DNA from: Tatlockia sp.
Lineage (GTDB): Bacteria > Pseudomonadota > Gammaproteobacteria > Legionellales > Legionellaceae
Length of the DNA stretch: 64,000 nt
Assembly: GCA_013697955.1 (NCBI GenBank)
Contig: JACCVV010000067.1
Span: 1-64,000, forward strand
Direction: 5' to 3'
Shown: piece by piece, positions 18,917-27,568 of the stretch
How the letters are laid out: each line of letters starts with the position of its first letter
How positions within the stretch are numbered: position 1 is the stretch's first letter
The notes under the pieces: generated by a model
Told to the model about the DNA's origin: nothing
The model's input: the letters and a program-made list of their open reading frames with translations, nothing else
Databases searched by the model: none
Made by a program: the position numbers and the translations under genes

Positions 18917-18945
18917 TTGTAACCCAATTGGATACTGAATATAAT
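18917..18945 (+). promoter_or_regulatory. Sigma-70 promoter of the nucleoside-salvage operon
   Basis: TTGTAA (18,917-18,922), a 17-base spacer and a perfect TATAAT (18,940-18,945). Transcription should begin near 18,952, giving a short leader with AGAGG just before the cdd ATG. Confidence 0.7.
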
Positions 18946-18971
18946 TCGCGCCAGTTTGGCAGAGGTAAATA

Positions 18972-19385
18972 ATGAGTGACTTAATCACCGTAATGTTAGA
19001 AAGGGCAAAATCCTGTTTAAGTCACTCCTATGCACCTTACTCAAATTACCAGGTGGCTTCCTGCTTAAGTACTGAAGACGGTAGCCTTTTTACCGGCGTA
19101 AATGTTGAGAACTCTGTTTATGGTTTAACAATTTGCGCGGAGTCCTCTGCAATTTGCCAAATGATTGCTGCAGGAAAGAAAAATATAGTCAATCTGGTTG
19201 TCATCAACGCTGAAGGAACTCTTTGCCCACCTTGTGGTTCCTGTCGCCAGCGCATTGCTGAGTTTGCACAAAAAAATACAGTTATTCACCTTTGTAGTCA
19301 CCAATCGATTATCAGATCGTACACTGTGAATGAATTATTACCCCATGCATTTAAATTGAGGGATAGAAATGACAAAAAACAATAA
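18972..19385 (+). CDS. cdd: Cytidine deaminase
   Basis: Deaminates cytidine and deoxycytidine to uridine forms. The zinc site is intact: C55-A-E57 in ICAESSA, with C88 and C91 in PPCGSCRQ. NVENSVYGLTICAE is the substrate-binding and catalytic stretch. It is 137 aa, the short tetrameric type rather than the long E. coli dimer. First gene of the salvage operon; its end overlaps the next ATG by 17 bases. Confidence 0.93.
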   Translation: MSDLITVMLERAKSCLSHSYAPYSNYQVASCLSTEDGSLFTGVNVENSVYGLTICAESSAICQMIAAGKKNIVNLVVINAEGTLCPPCGSCRQRIAEFAQKNTVIHLCSHQSIIRSYTVNELLPHAFKLRDRNDKKQ

Positions 19386-20199
19386 AACGCAGGCCCATTT
19401 AGCAGCAGAAAAAATACAAAAATTACTCCCTGATTTTCAACCTAAAATAGGCATTGCGCTTGGTTCAGGTTTAGGTGGTTTTGCTGAACAGTTGGAAGAT
19501 GCTATATCCATTAGTTATGAAGAATTACCTGGTTTTCCAAGACACAAAGTTTATGGCCATGGACATAAATTGGTGTTAGGTTATCTTGAAGGCGTCGCTG
19601 TAGCCTGTTTGCAAGGACGTGCTCATAGTTATGAAGGACCTAATGATGAAACCGTTAAAACCTATGTACGCACCTTGCGTTTATTAGGTTGTGATTATTT
19701 TTTAGCAACTAATGCCTCAGGCTCCCTACAAGAAAAGGTAGGTCCTGGTGAATTAATGTTGATTAGAGATCATATTAATTTACAACCAGGAAATCCTTTG
19801 GCAGGTCCCAACGACGATGAATTTGGTCCTCGCTTTTTTCCTTTAGATAATGCTTATGACAAATCGGTTTGCGAAAAATTGTTAGCAATTGCAGAAAGAG
19901 AAGAAATAACACTGCATCAAGGTGTCTATATTTCAGTACTTGGACCTAACTATGAAACAGCTGCAGAAATCAGAGCTTTTCGAATAATGGGCGCTGATGC
20001 AGTGGGTATGTCAACCGTTCCAGAAGTTTTAGTAGCCAACCATTGTGGAATGAAGGTAGGCGTTGTTGCGATTATTACTAATTATGCTACTGGACTAAAT
20101 TTTACAGCTCATAGCCACGAAGCAGTTGTGGAAAAGGCAGCTCAGACAGCTGGGAAATTAGCCGCTCTTATCAAGCAATTTATCAAAGAAATCGACTAA
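19369..20199 (+). CDS. xapA: Purine-nucleoside phosphorylase, trimeric XapA/PunA type
   Basis: Phosphorolysis of purine nucleosides to base and pentose-1-phosphate. This is the 276-residue trimeric class, not hexameric DeoD: GIALGSGLGGFAEQLED (phosphate loop), LPGFPRHKVYGHGH, ATNASGSL, GPNYETAAEIRAF, VGMSTVPEVLVANHC and the purine-contact Asn in IITNYATG. Residues resemble E. coli XapA throughout. Substrate choice between guanosine/inosine and xanthosine cannot be told here. It sits between cdd and deoC in a nucleoside catabolic set. Confidence 0.9.
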   Translation: MTKNNKTQAHLAAEKIQKLLPDFQPKIGIALGSGLGGFAEQLEDAISISYEELPGFPRHKVYGHGHKLVLGYLEGVAVACLQGRAHSYEGPNDETVKTYVRTLRLLGCDYFLATNASGSLQEKVGPGELMLIRDHINLQPGNPLAGPNDDEFGPRFFPLDNAYDKSVCEKLLAIAEREEITLHQGVYISVLGPNYETAAEIRAFRIMGADAVGMSTVPEVLVANHCGMKVGVVAIITNYATGLNFTAHSHEAVVEKAAQTAGKLAALIKQFIKEID

Positions 20200-20202
20200 T
20201 CT

Positions 20203-20961
20203 ATGAATCTGGAAGAACGCTATTTAACTGTACTTGATGAGCTTAAAGCCAAGCCAAAACTCTATTCTTCAAAGCAAGCAATTTCTCTTATAGATTTAAC
20301 TTTGCTGGAAGAGACTGCTTCTGAAGAAGAACTTAAAGCACTTGGGGATAAAGCAACACAACATGAGGTCGCAGCTATTTGTGTTTTTCCTGAGCAACTG
20401 CAAAAAATTGAAATTTCTCCTACTATTAAACGGGCTACCGTTGTAAATTTTCCTGAGGGAGAACAACCGAATTCAAATCTATTAGCCAATATTGAGACAA
20501 TCTTAAACAATTATCGGCCAGATGAGATCGACTATGTTTTTCCCTACAAAAGTTATTTTCAGGGCCAAAAAAATGAAGCTCTTGCTCAATGTCAGCAAGC
20601 TTATGAACTTTGCCGAAAACATGGCAAGGTCTTTAAGGTGATTTTAGAAACGGGTGCACTACCTTCACTAGAAATGGTTTATGAGCTAAGCGCTGAAGTG
20701 ATCAATCATGGCTGTGATTTTTTAAAAACCTCTACAGGAAAAATTGCACAAGGAGCCACTTTATCATCCGCTTTTGCAATTCTTTTAGCGATTAAAGATT
20801 CCAAAAAACAATGTGGATTGAAAGTTTCAGGTGGTATAAAAAAACCCGAGCAAGCATTTAACTATATTAAAATTGCTGAGTTAATAATGGCTAATAAAGT
20901 TGATAAATCATGGTTTCGGATTGGCGCTTCAAGTCTTTTAAATGAACTCATCGGTCAGTAA
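20203..20961 (+). CDS. deoC: Deoxyribose-phosphate aldolase
   Basis: Splits 2-deoxyribose-5-phosphate into glyceraldehyde-3-phosphate and acetaldehyde, finishing deoxynucleoside catabolism. The Schiff-base lysine is in DFLKTSTGK, the second active-site lysine in GLKVSGGIKKPEQA, and the acidic residue in EIDYVFPYKSY. At 252 aa it resembles the longer E. coli-type DeoC. It begins 3 bases after the phosphorylase stop. With cdd and xapA it lets the cell use host nucleosides as carbon; phosphopentomutase is not in the window. Confidence 0.93.
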   Translation: MNLEERYLTVLDELKAKPKLYSSKQAISLIDLTLLEETASEEELKALGDKATQHEVAAICVFPEQLQKIEISPTIKRATVVNFPEGEQPNSNLLANIETILNNYRPDEIDYVFPYKSYFQGQKNEALAQCQQAYELCRKHGKVFKVILETGALPSLEMVYELSAEVINHGCDFLKTSTGKIAQGATLSSAFAILLAIKDSKKQCGLKVSGGIKKPEQAFNYIKIAELIMANKVDKSWFRIGASSLLNELIGQ

Positions 20962-21061
20962 GAAAGCTATTATTTTATAATTTTTATCCATTATGTCTAT
21001 ATTATTCATTTTCTGAATATGATATCTTCATGCTCTTTTTTTTGGTTAAAGAGTAGAATTA

Positions 21062-22585
21062 ATGCAAAAGCATTTTACAGTGATCTCCCTCACATTTTTA
21101 TCCCTTTTAACAACTGAAACCTATTCGCTTCCTACTCTTATTTATCCCGCTGAAATCGTTGGTCGCAATCTTAATGTCTTTGGAATGGGCTGGGCCGGAC
21201 ATGTTGGTATAACTACAGCCGCTGATATTTCTCAACCTTCCAATCAAGTTATTGAAGTAATGAATGATACTCCAGTAATTCAAGTTCATTCCCTTTTGGA
21301 ATTTAAACTAAAAACCACTTATTGGGGGAGCCGGTATGGCATTTCAGACAGAGGGGAACAGGGCACAAAGATAATCAATGAGGCTAATTTTCAAAGAGGC
21401 CTATGCCCAATCTATACGATGACCGCAGCATATGAGCCGGGAACCGGTTATGATGAAGAAGGCAAACCAACCCATTGCGGTGTTTTTCGTTGTGATACAT
21501 TTATTAATTACGTTTTTCACACCGCTGGTTATGATTTGCCAACATATAACAGCTTTACTCTACCGGTTACCGTTTTCAGCGCCTTTCCAAAAGGCCACGG
21601 TGATGGGCCTTTAGCTCAAGAGGCTCAGTCTATAATCAAGAATTTAAACCCTGTATCTTCCTCATTTTCTCTTAAGAATGTTGAAGTTAATGAATTAGCG
21701 CAAATGAATTTTGAAGAATTCATGGCCACTATTGATCAACCTACTGCTAATTTGACTAAAGAAATGATCGATAAGGCTTGGAATTTTGCTCAAAATCCAG
21801 CATTAGTTGTCGAGAAAAAAGTACTCATTATCGATTATTTAGGACTTGCAGGGACAGTGGAATTAATCCCAAAATTTATAGCTGAATACACAAAAGTGGA
21901 TAATAAAGAATTAAAATCCATGTTGTTACGTTCTACCTTCACCCTCTATCAAAAATATTTATGGCTAAAGAACTATCCAAATGAACGGAATGAATTACAC
22001 AATTTTTATTCAAGACTTTTAACTGAAAAGTTATCAGCACGGGATTCGGAATTAGTGCTGCGTGGATTGATAAACCTTGATTCTAGCGTCGAACTCGAAT
22101 CGAAAATGAACAAATTTAATTTCATTATTAATAATCTCAATTCAAATGCAAATGTTGGACTTTGGATAGAACTTGCAATGAAATCAAAAAATTTGGAGAG
22201 GCAATCGATTCCTCAAATTCTTTCTTTATTGAACCGAGAAAATAATCCCGATCTAGATGATATCTTTAACCAATTTGTTGTAAGAAGATTGTCTAAATTA
22301 GGAATTAATGCGCTTGAAGCTGAATCCAAAAATCTAATTTCCAATCATTTGCAATCACTATCCTACCGTTATAATTCAAGTGGTTTAAAAAGTTCTATAA
22401 CTGGACTCAGCCTCCCCTATTATGGTGCCTGGCTGGAAGCATCGGCCTTGGTCAACTCTGATTCGCTACAAGATGCGGCGGATTATGTTTCAAACTTTAT
22501 ACAAAATAAATCTGACATAAATAAGGCTAATTTTTATAGTGGATTGTCGGAAGGTGCTTATATTAAAAAAGCATTGAAACGCTGA
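21062..22585 (+). CDS. Exported protein with a permuted papain-like (YiiX/YycO-type) domain
   Basis: 507 aa with a Sec signal peptide (residues 1 to about 22). Residues about 25-180 look like a circularly permuted NlpC/P60 (papain-like) domain. A His comes first, in GWAGHVGITTA (H47), and the Cys follows much later in VFRCDTFINYVFHTAGYDLP (C144), with CDxFxnyvxxxaG spacing typical of the YiiX/YycO group. Such enzymes act as amidases, peptidases or lipid hydrolases. The remaining 300 residues are helical and HEAT-like, with no recognised motif. No partner gene. A secreted or periplasmic hydrolase acting on peptide or lipid is likely but unproven. Confidence 0.7.
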   Translation: MQKHFTVISLTFLSLLTTETYSLPTLIYPAEIVGRNLNVFGMGWAGHVGITTAADISQPSNQVIEVMNDTPVIQVHSLLEFKLKTTYWGSRYGISDRGEQGTKIINEANFQRGLCPIYTMTAAYEPGTGYDEEGKPTHCGVFRCDTFINYVFHTAGYDLPTYNSFTLPVTVFSAFPKGHGDGPLAQEAQSIIKNLNPVSSSFSLKNVEVNELAQMNFEEFMATIDQPTANLTKEMIDKAWNFAQNPALVVEKKVLIIDYLGLAGTVELIPKFIAEYTKVDNKELKSMLLRSTFTLYQKYLWLKNYPNERNELHNFYSRLLTEKLSARDSELVLRGLINLDSSVELESKMNKFNFIINNLNSNANVGLWIELAMKSKNLERQSIPQILSLLNRENNPDLDDIFNQFVVRRLSKLGINALEAESKNLISNHLQSLSYRYNSSGLKSSITGLSLPYYGAWLEASALVNSDSLQDAADYVSNFIQNKSDINKANFYSGLSEGAYIKKALKR

Positions 22586-22628
22586 AATTTCCTTTTTCAT
22601 CTTTGAGGCTAATATAGTAAATAGCTTG

Positions 22629-22665
22629 AAGCTTAATAAATAATTAACGTCTATTTATTAAGCTT
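22629..22665 (+). terminator. Hairpin terminator after the papain-like gene
   Basis: A perfect 14-bp inverted repeat (arms 22,629-22,642 and 22,652-22,665, AAGCTTAATAAATA) with a 9-base loop, 44 bases past the stop. Only a short U run follows, so it may act as a terminator or an RNA-end stabiliser. Confidence 0.55.
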
Positions 22666-22759
22666 TGCTCTCGCAGGTTTAAGAAAATAAATTCAATTTA
22701 CAACTGTGCATTATCAAGTTATTATGTGCGATTCTTAGTCCCATGGGTTCTCTAATTTT

Positions 22760-23431
22760 ATGATTTTTCTAAATACCTTTTACACACCGACTTTTGAATT
22801 TAAACACTATGAAACGCTTATTGAAAGAAAATTGAAAGATCAAGAAACCTTGAATTGGGATAAAAATAACTATTTAAATTTATTAAACCTTAAGATCCAC
22901 GCTTCTAAAGCAGCTGCCAGTTTTTCACAATTAAATTGCCTATTTAAAAGATCTCTCGTTAAGAAAGATGATCTCGACAAATTAGAAAAAAATATTTTGG
23001 AAGCGGTTAGAGCGATACTCAGAAATGAAGACATTTCCGATCGTAAAGACTATATCAGCAATTCTTTTGCCCTAATAAAAAGCGCAATGATGGAGGAAAA
23101 TGTTTTAGATAAATCGGCTTCTATCTGTAATTTAATAACCAAATCGATTTATTCTGCTCTTTTTTTAGCATCTGTGTGTATCGCTGCAATGATGATCTGC
23201 ACTGGCCCCATCGGAATATCACTTTTGGGTATAGGATCGGCTCTTATATCTACATGCTTACTATTATTAGCTGCCTATAGTCTATATGTGGATGGGCGAT
23301 ACCTAGCAGGTAAGCAAGTTGAAGAAATTGATACCTTTATTGATAAGCTATTTAGCTATAATTGCGGGGCACTGAATATATTAGAAGAGAGTCAAAGCCC
23401 CGAAGAATCTAATATCGTTGCATATGTCTAA
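22760..23431 (+). CDS. Hypothetical protein with a C-terminal hydrophobic hairpin
   Basis: 223 aa, not recognised. The first 130 residues are charged and helical. A long hydrophobic block follows at about 130-180 (IYSALFLASVCIAAMMICTG, then GISLLGIGSALISTCLLLLA), consistent with two membrane helices joined by a short Gly/Pro turn. A short acidic tail follows. Paired C-terminal hydrophobic helices are common in Legionella effectors that sit in host membranes, but this protein could equally be an inner-membrane protein. No good Shine-Dalgarno; a terminator follows at 23,463. Confidence 0.6.
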   Translation: MIFLNTFYTPTFEFKHYETLIERKLKDQETLNWDKNNYLNLLNLKIHASKAAASFSQLNCLFKRSLVKKDDLDKLEKNILEAVRAILRNEDISDRKDYISNSFALIKSAMMEENVLDKSASICNLITKSIYSALFLASVCIAAMMICTGPIGISLLGIGSALISTCLLLLAAYSLYVDGRYLAGKQVEEIDTFIDKLFSYNCGALNILEESQSPEESNIVAYV

Positions 23432-23462
23432 AATCAATTTAAATTTGAGGTTCACCACAAAC

Positions 23463-23499
23463 TAACTATGTTGCCTGCGATGGCAAGATAGTTATTTTT
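23463..23499 (+). terminator. Rho-independent terminator after the two-helix membrane protein gene
   Basis: A 13-bp stem with one mismatch (23,463-23,475 with 23,482-23,494), a 6-base loop and five Ts on the plus strand. It lies between convergent genes. Confidence 0.85.
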
Positions 23500-23514
23500 G
23501 CTATGCTATGTATA

Positions 23515-24231
23515 TTAAATGTGTCTTTCCTCAGGTCCAACTCGATCTTGCCATCTCAAAATCTTTCGCGTTATAAGTAAATACATCCTCTTAAAAGTAT
23601 TCTTATAGACCTTCGACATTAGAGTTTTGTTATTTAAAATTTGAATTTCTTTAGCAGTAACCGAAAGATATTTTCTTTTATGTTTTAACAAATGCCGCAA
23701 ATCCTCATGTGCAAAAATTCGCAGAAGCTTGCTGTTTTTTTTAAAAGAAAGAGCCAATTGAAAATCTGTAACTGCTGGCATCCCATCTTCAGTTATGAGC
23801 CAATTGGCTTCCTTTGCCAAATCATTATTGGCAATTCCAAAACGACGCATTGTAGTTAGCAATTGTTTTGAGCGTTTGAAATATTCTGGGCTGAGTTTAT
23901 CTGGGCATCGATGCATTGATTCACCAGGAATAAATGAACGAATATGATAATGTTTCGAGAGCTTTAACAATTTAGGCAAAGAAGGATGATTGGCTTTGGC
24001 TAAAATTTCTAAAGCTTTTTTTTCCTTAGTTGCTAAATAAAGAGCCAAAGGACGGAAAAATTTATTTTTAGAATAATTTCTTTTTATCGCAGGAATCGAA
24101 ATTCCAAGTTCGGTAATAAAAATTCCCTGCTCTATGGAGCCAAATGCATCTGATTTTAACTGTTTATTCGGAATGAAATTAGAGGTCATTAGGTGTACGT
24201 CTGTAGAAAAAAACAAATATATCATAGCCAT
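23515..24231 (-). CDS. RIO/Kdo-kinase-like protein kinase
   Basis: A small kinase-fold protein of about 239 aa. The catalytic loop is GIANNDLAKEANWLI (residues 132-146) and the metal-binding DFG equivalent is VTDFQLA (D156). Relatives normally carry HND at the catalytic loop; here it reads N135-N136-D137, keeping Asp and the downstream Asn but losing His. The glycine loop is weak (DAFGSIEQGIF). The ATG at 24231 lies inside a 13-bp hairpin; ATG 24189 (MTSNFIPNKQ) is a plausible alternative start. It is downstream of ubiCA on the same strand. Substrate unknown; family members are often labelled serine/threonine or lipopolysaccharide kinases. Confidence 0.7.
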   Translation of the reverse strand: MAMIYLFFSTDVHLMTSNFIPNKQLKSDAFGSIEQGIFITELGISIPAIKRNYSKNKFFRPLALYLATKEKKALEILAKANHPSLPKLLKLSKHYHIRSFIPGESMHRCPDKLSPEYFKRSKQLLTTMRRFGIANNDLAKEANWLITEDGMPAVTDFQLALSFKKNSKLLRIFAHEDLRHLLKHKRKYLSVTAKEIQILNNKTLMSKVYKNTFKRMYLLITRKILRWQDRVGPEERHI

Positions 24232-24261
24232 TTCTAATTAAAAAGAAGTTAGAAATGGCTA
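24225..24261 (-). repeat. 13-bp perfect inverted repeat between ubiA and the kinase gene
   Basis: Arms 24,225-24,237 and 24,249-24,261 (TAGCCATTTCTAA and its complement) with an 11-base loop. It begins about 20 bases after the ubiA stop on the minus strand but has no U-tract. The 3' arm contains the first candidate ATG of the kinase gene, so it may hide that start or mark the true start as further downstream. Confidence 0.6.
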
Positions 24262-24282
24262 ATTAAATCGCTGACAATTTTC

Positions 24283-25116
24283 CTAAGCTAACATCAGGCC
24301 AATCCACATAATTAATCCATACCAGCTATTGGAAGAAAAAGCGTACAAATAGCCCTCCCTTTCACGTTTTGCCAAGCATTTTTGTTGAAATAGTAATTGT
24401 AAAATTGCTAGCGACCAGACAACAAAAAAGGCCCGGGAAAATTCCAATTCCAGCGCCAGAAATAACCAAATCATATGGAAACAAAATTGAAAAAAACAAA
24501 TGGCGACTCTGTCATACGCAGCGAATAAAATGGCTGTAGATTTAACACCAATCTTTAAATCATCTTCGCGGTCCACCATTGCATATTCCGTATCATAGGC
24601 AAGAATCCAGAAAAAATTAATCAGGAACAAAGCAAGCATCTCTATATACGATAAATGATTTGATGCGCAAAATGCCATTGGAATTCCCATCGAAAAGGCT
24701 AATCCAAGAATTAACTGTGGCCCTTGTATATAACGCTTACAGAAAGGGTATAAAACAGTAATGATTAAAGCGAAAATTGCATAATAAAAACATTGAGAAG
24801 GCAATTGAATCAATACAGCCAGGGCAAAAACTAATAAAATTGCCAAGAGACTAAAGGCCTGGATCAAGCCAATCTCTCCTTTTACCAAAGGCCGCTCACG
24901 AGTTCTTAGCACGTGCATATCCACGTGGCGATCTGCAATATCATTAATCACACATCCTGCCGCGCGCATAATAACAGTACCAAGTAGAAACAAAAAAACC
25001 AGTTTTATAGGTGGGTTCCCCTGGTTTGCGATCCATAGGGCCCAAGCTGTAGGAAACCATAAGAGCCAGATACCAACAGGCTTGTGGAAACGCATTAATC
25101 TGAAATAAGCGCGCAT
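24283..25116 (-). CDS. ubiA: 4-hydroxybenzoate octaprenyltransferase
   Basis: Inner-membrane prenyltransferase attaching the polyprenyl tail to 4-hydroxybenzoate in ubiquinone synthesis. The two Asp-rich Mg-prenyl-diphosphate motifs are present: NDIADRHVD at about residue 58 and DTEYAMVDREDD near 180. There are eight or nine hydrophobic helices in 277 aa. The N-terminus FRLMRFHKPVGIWLLWFPT is typical. The start overlaps the ubiC end by 22 bases, giving a ubiC-ubiA pair like E. coli. Confidence 0.94.
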   Translation of the reverse strand: MRAYFRLMRFHKPVGIWLLWFPTAWALWIANQGNPPIKLVFLFLLGTVIMRAAGCVINDIADRHVDMHVLRTRERPLVKGEIGLIQAFSLLAILLVFALAVLIQLPSQCFYYAIFALIITVLYPFCKRYIQGPQLILGLAFSMGIPMAFCASNHLSYIEMLALFLINFFWILAYDTEYAMVDREDDLKIGVKSTAILFAAYDRVAICFFQFCFHMIWLFLALELEFSRAFFVVWSLAILQLLFQQKCLAKREREGYLYAFSSNSWYGLIMWIGLMLA

Positions 25117-25655
25117 TGTTCTTTAACTCTCATTAGGCCAGGAAGTAATATTTCGACAAGATAAAAACAATGCTCATCGGGTAAAGAAAAAACAGAAAGT
25201 CGGAGCCAAAATTGTTCATTCCCATTTTTTAAACTTTCGGGAAGCCATTGATATTCTAAAAAGCCCTTATCAATTGAATAAGCATGTAATAGGTCCCGTT
25301 TAATTTTGGGTTCATTAAATATAATTAAACCTATGGATTCATTGCTTAGTCTGTCAAAAAAGAAGCGATTAGCCTGAAACGTATCATGAGGAATGATTGT
25401 TCGCCCAAACCAGCAGGGTAAATTTTGGGAAAACATAAGAATATCGCGATGAATAACAGACTCTACAGCTATCTCAAAGGTAAATTTTTCCCACCAATTT
25501 GGTCTAATCCAGTTTTGACTTAGCACTTGTAGTTTAGCCTCTCCGCTTTCAGTTTTGAGCTTTTCTGTTAAGGAAGAATTGTGGAATAGCCAGGACTTTA
25601 TCGCTTCTGGAGGTGAATGATTTAAATGAAGGAGTCGGTCAATTGGTTTGATCAT
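25095..25655 (-). CDS. ubiC: Chorismate pyruvate-lyase
   Basis: Converts chorismate to 4-hydroxybenzoate plus pyruvate, the first committed step of ubiquinone synthesis. Family marks are the arginine segment WFGRTIIPHDTF and a late Glu in YLVEILLPGL, with RPNWWEKFTFEIAVESVIHRD before them. It is 186 aa, slightly longer than the E. coli enzyme (165). Sequence conservation in UbiC is low, but the overlap with ubiA makes the assignment firm. Confidence 0.88.
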   Translation of the reverse strand: MIKPIDRLLHLNHSPPEAIKSWLFHNSSLTEKLKTESGEAKLQVLSQNWIRPNWWEKFTFEIAVESVIHRDILMFSQNLPCWFGRTIIPHDTFQANRFFFDRLSNESIGLIIFNEPKIKRDLLHAYSIDKGFLEYQWLPESLKNGNEQFWLRLSVFSLPDEHCFYLVEILLPGLMRVKEQCALISD

Positions 25656-25711
25656 GAGAAAGAGGCTTAAGAATTTTCAGGATTATACCATATCTGCCAT
25701 GACTAAGAGGA

Positions 25712-26188
25712 TCAAGCTGTGCGAATTCGGCCCAAACGATTCACTATTAATTGAACTCTATTTCCCTGCTTGTTTGAAATAATAAAATGGCCACTTAAAG
25801 CCCTGGATTGCAGAGTAGTTGAGAACAATAAATAGTTCTTTGTATAAAGCCCCTGCCAACTTACGTTAATCCCTGGATGCTTCCAATGCCACTCATAAAT
25901 AAGCTCAGATTTCTCATTAAATTCATGTTTGTCATTATCAACGTATAAAAGCATACCTGCCGACCAGTTGTCTGCCTGCGGCAATGGAGCAAGAACCAAG
26001 GGTAATCCTCTTAAAACTGAAGTTGTTTTGGCAAAATGAATTGCTGAGATAATTTCATTTTTTACCACCTCAAGTTGATTCTTTTGCATCATTGATAAGC
26101 TAAAAGGAAGGGCAAAAAAGAATAGTATAGAGACAATTAGCAAACCAACGACCAATTCAATGAGGCTGAAACCCCGATTTTCTAACAC
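25712..26188 (-). CDS. FimT/GspH-type pseudopilin
   Basis: 158 aa with a type IV prepilin leader: MLENRG | FSLIELVVGLLIVSILFFFALPF, with peptidase cleavage after Gly6 and Glu5 of the mature protein present. The C-terminal globular part resembles FimT/GspH minor pseudopilins (ending VQLIVNRLGRIRTA). It probably serves type IV pili. The start is a GTG that overlaps the end of the uracil-DNA glycosylase gene by 7 bases. No other pilin gene is nearby, so it is a detached member of the pilus set. Confidence 0.8.
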   Translation of the reverse strand: MLENRGFSLIELVVGLLIVSILFFFALPFSLSMMQKNQLEVVKNEIISAIHFAKTTSVLRGLPLVLAPLPQADNWSAGMLLYVDNDKHEFNEKSELIYEWHWKHPGINVSWQGLYTKNYLLFSTTLQSRALSGHFIISNKQGNRVQLIVNRLGRIRTA

Positions 26189-26826
26189 GATTTATTCATT
26201 AAAAATTGCTGTGCTGAAACTAGATCATCATAAGCTTTCTTTTTATCAATAGGATTTCGCAATAGATAAGCCGGATGATAGCTGACAATAAAAGGGATTT
26301 GTTGGTATTGATAAAATTGTTTCCGTAGCTGATTTAAGGGGAGTTGCTTGTTAAGCAGAAATTGACCAGCAAAACGGCCCAAGGCAATAATTAAATCTGG
26401 TTGAATCAGATTAATTTGCTGAGCAAGGTAACCAGAACATTGGCTAATTTCTTCTGCAGCAGGATCGCGGTTATTAGGTGGGCGACATTTTATGACATTG
26501 GCAATATATACATCTGCCTCCGTAAGACCAATACTTTTTATCATTTGATTCAGCAAAGCGCCTGCCTTACCGACAAAGGGTAAACCCTGCTTATCCTCAT
26601 AAAATCCAGGAGCTTCACCAATTATCATTAATTTTGACTGATTATTACCGCGCGCAAAAACAGTCTGAGTTCGTGTTTTATGAAGCGGGCATCGGATACA
26701 AGAGGCAACCTCTTTTTTCAGATTTTCTAAGGAGTCTTCGGAATCATTAGGCGAATTTGTTTGGCGGACTATCCAGGTTTCAATACCCATTGTTTGTAAA
26801 TAATATTGGGTTATGGTCTTTGACAT
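26182..26826 (-). CDS. Family-4 uracil-DNA glycosylase (Fe-S)
   Basis: Removes uracil from DNA. The family-4/5 type is shown by the [4Fe-4S] cysteines (SCIRCPL, IKCRPP and SQCSGYL), the motif MIIGEAPGFYEDKQGLPFVGKAG, and VSYHPAYLLRN near the end. It is 214 aa. The first ATG has a weak ribosome site; MGIETWIV, 12 codons in, is an alternative start. It is often annotated as the uracil-DNA glycosylase fused to phage DNA polymerases. It overlaps the pseudopilin gene. Confidence 0.88.
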   Translation of the reverse strand: MSKTITQYYLQTMGIETWIVRQTNSPNDSEDSLENLKKEVASCIRCPLHKTRTQTVFARGNNQSKLMIIGEAPGFYEDKQGLPFVGKAGALLNQMIKSIGLTEADVYIANVIKCRPPNNRDPAAEEISQCSGYLAQQINLIQPDLIIALGRFAGQFLLNKQLPLNQLRKQFYQYQQIPFIVSYHPAYLLRNPIDKKKAYDDLVSAQQFLMNKSC

Positions 26827-26872
26827 AAGATTTTAATCGTTGAAATTGATTTCATACAAATAGCTTGTTCTT

Positions 26873-27568
26873 TCAACTCGCCATCATCCTGAGAATTTTA
26901 TTAACCACTTTAGCCGGTTCGGTTGCAGCAGTAATTGATCGCCCAACGACTAGAAAATCACTCCCGAGTTCTAGAGCTTGATTGGGTGTCAGGACTCTGG
27001 TTTGATCATTTTTGTCATCATTCACAAGCCTGATTCCTGGGGTAATGGTTAAAAAATTATTCCCACAGGTTTCCTTAATCAATGGAACTTCATAAGCTGA
27101 ACAAACTACGCCATCCAAAGCTGCTGCCAAAGTCAATTTAGCGAGCCTGCTTACTTGCTCCTCTAGTGAGCAATTAATACCTATTGAGGGTAAATCTTCT
27201 GCGCCCATAGAGGTTAGCAAAGTCACAGCAATAAGCAGAGGTTTTTTATCACCAAAGGGTTCTAATGCTTTGCGTGAGGCTTGCATCATGGCTAACCCAC
27301 CGGATGCCTGAACATTTATCATCCAGACTCCCAATTCAGCACAGGCACGACAGGCCTGCGCAACGGTATTGGGTATATCATGAAACTTTAAGTCCAGAAA
27401 AACCTTAAATCCTCGGGTCACAAGTCTGCGCACAAAGCTATTACCGAAGCTACTAAACATTTCGCTGCCAACTTTTAAAGCGCATTGGCTTGGATTCAAT
27501 TGATCAACAAGTGCTAAGGCAGCGTCCTCGTTGTCAAAATCAAGCGCTATTATTAATTTTGAATTCAC
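26873..27568 (-). CDS. pyrF: Orotidine 5'-phosphate decarboxylase
   Basis: Last step of de novo UMP synthesis. The catalytic Asp-Lys array is in FKVFLDLKFHDIPNTVAQA, the N-terminal LIIALDFDN binds ribose phosphate, and TPGIRL plus DFLVVGRSITAA close the barrel. It is 231 aa, normal for the bacterial type. It overlaps the preceding DegT aminotransferase gene by 4 bases. In E. coli pyrF follows lapA-lapB; here the aminotransferase is inserted between lapB and pyrF. Confidence 0.95.
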   Translation of the reverse strand: MNSKLIIALDFDNEDAALALVDQLNPSQCALKVGSEMFSSFGNSFVRRLVTRGFKVFLDLKFHDIPNTVAQACRACAELGVWMINVQASGGLAMMQASRKALEPFGDKKPLLIAVTLLTSMGAEDLPSIGINCSLEEQVSRLAKLTLAAALDGVVCSAYEVPLIKETCGNNFLTITPGIRLVNDDKNDQTRVLTPNQALELGSDFLVVGRSITAATEPAKVVNKILRMMAS

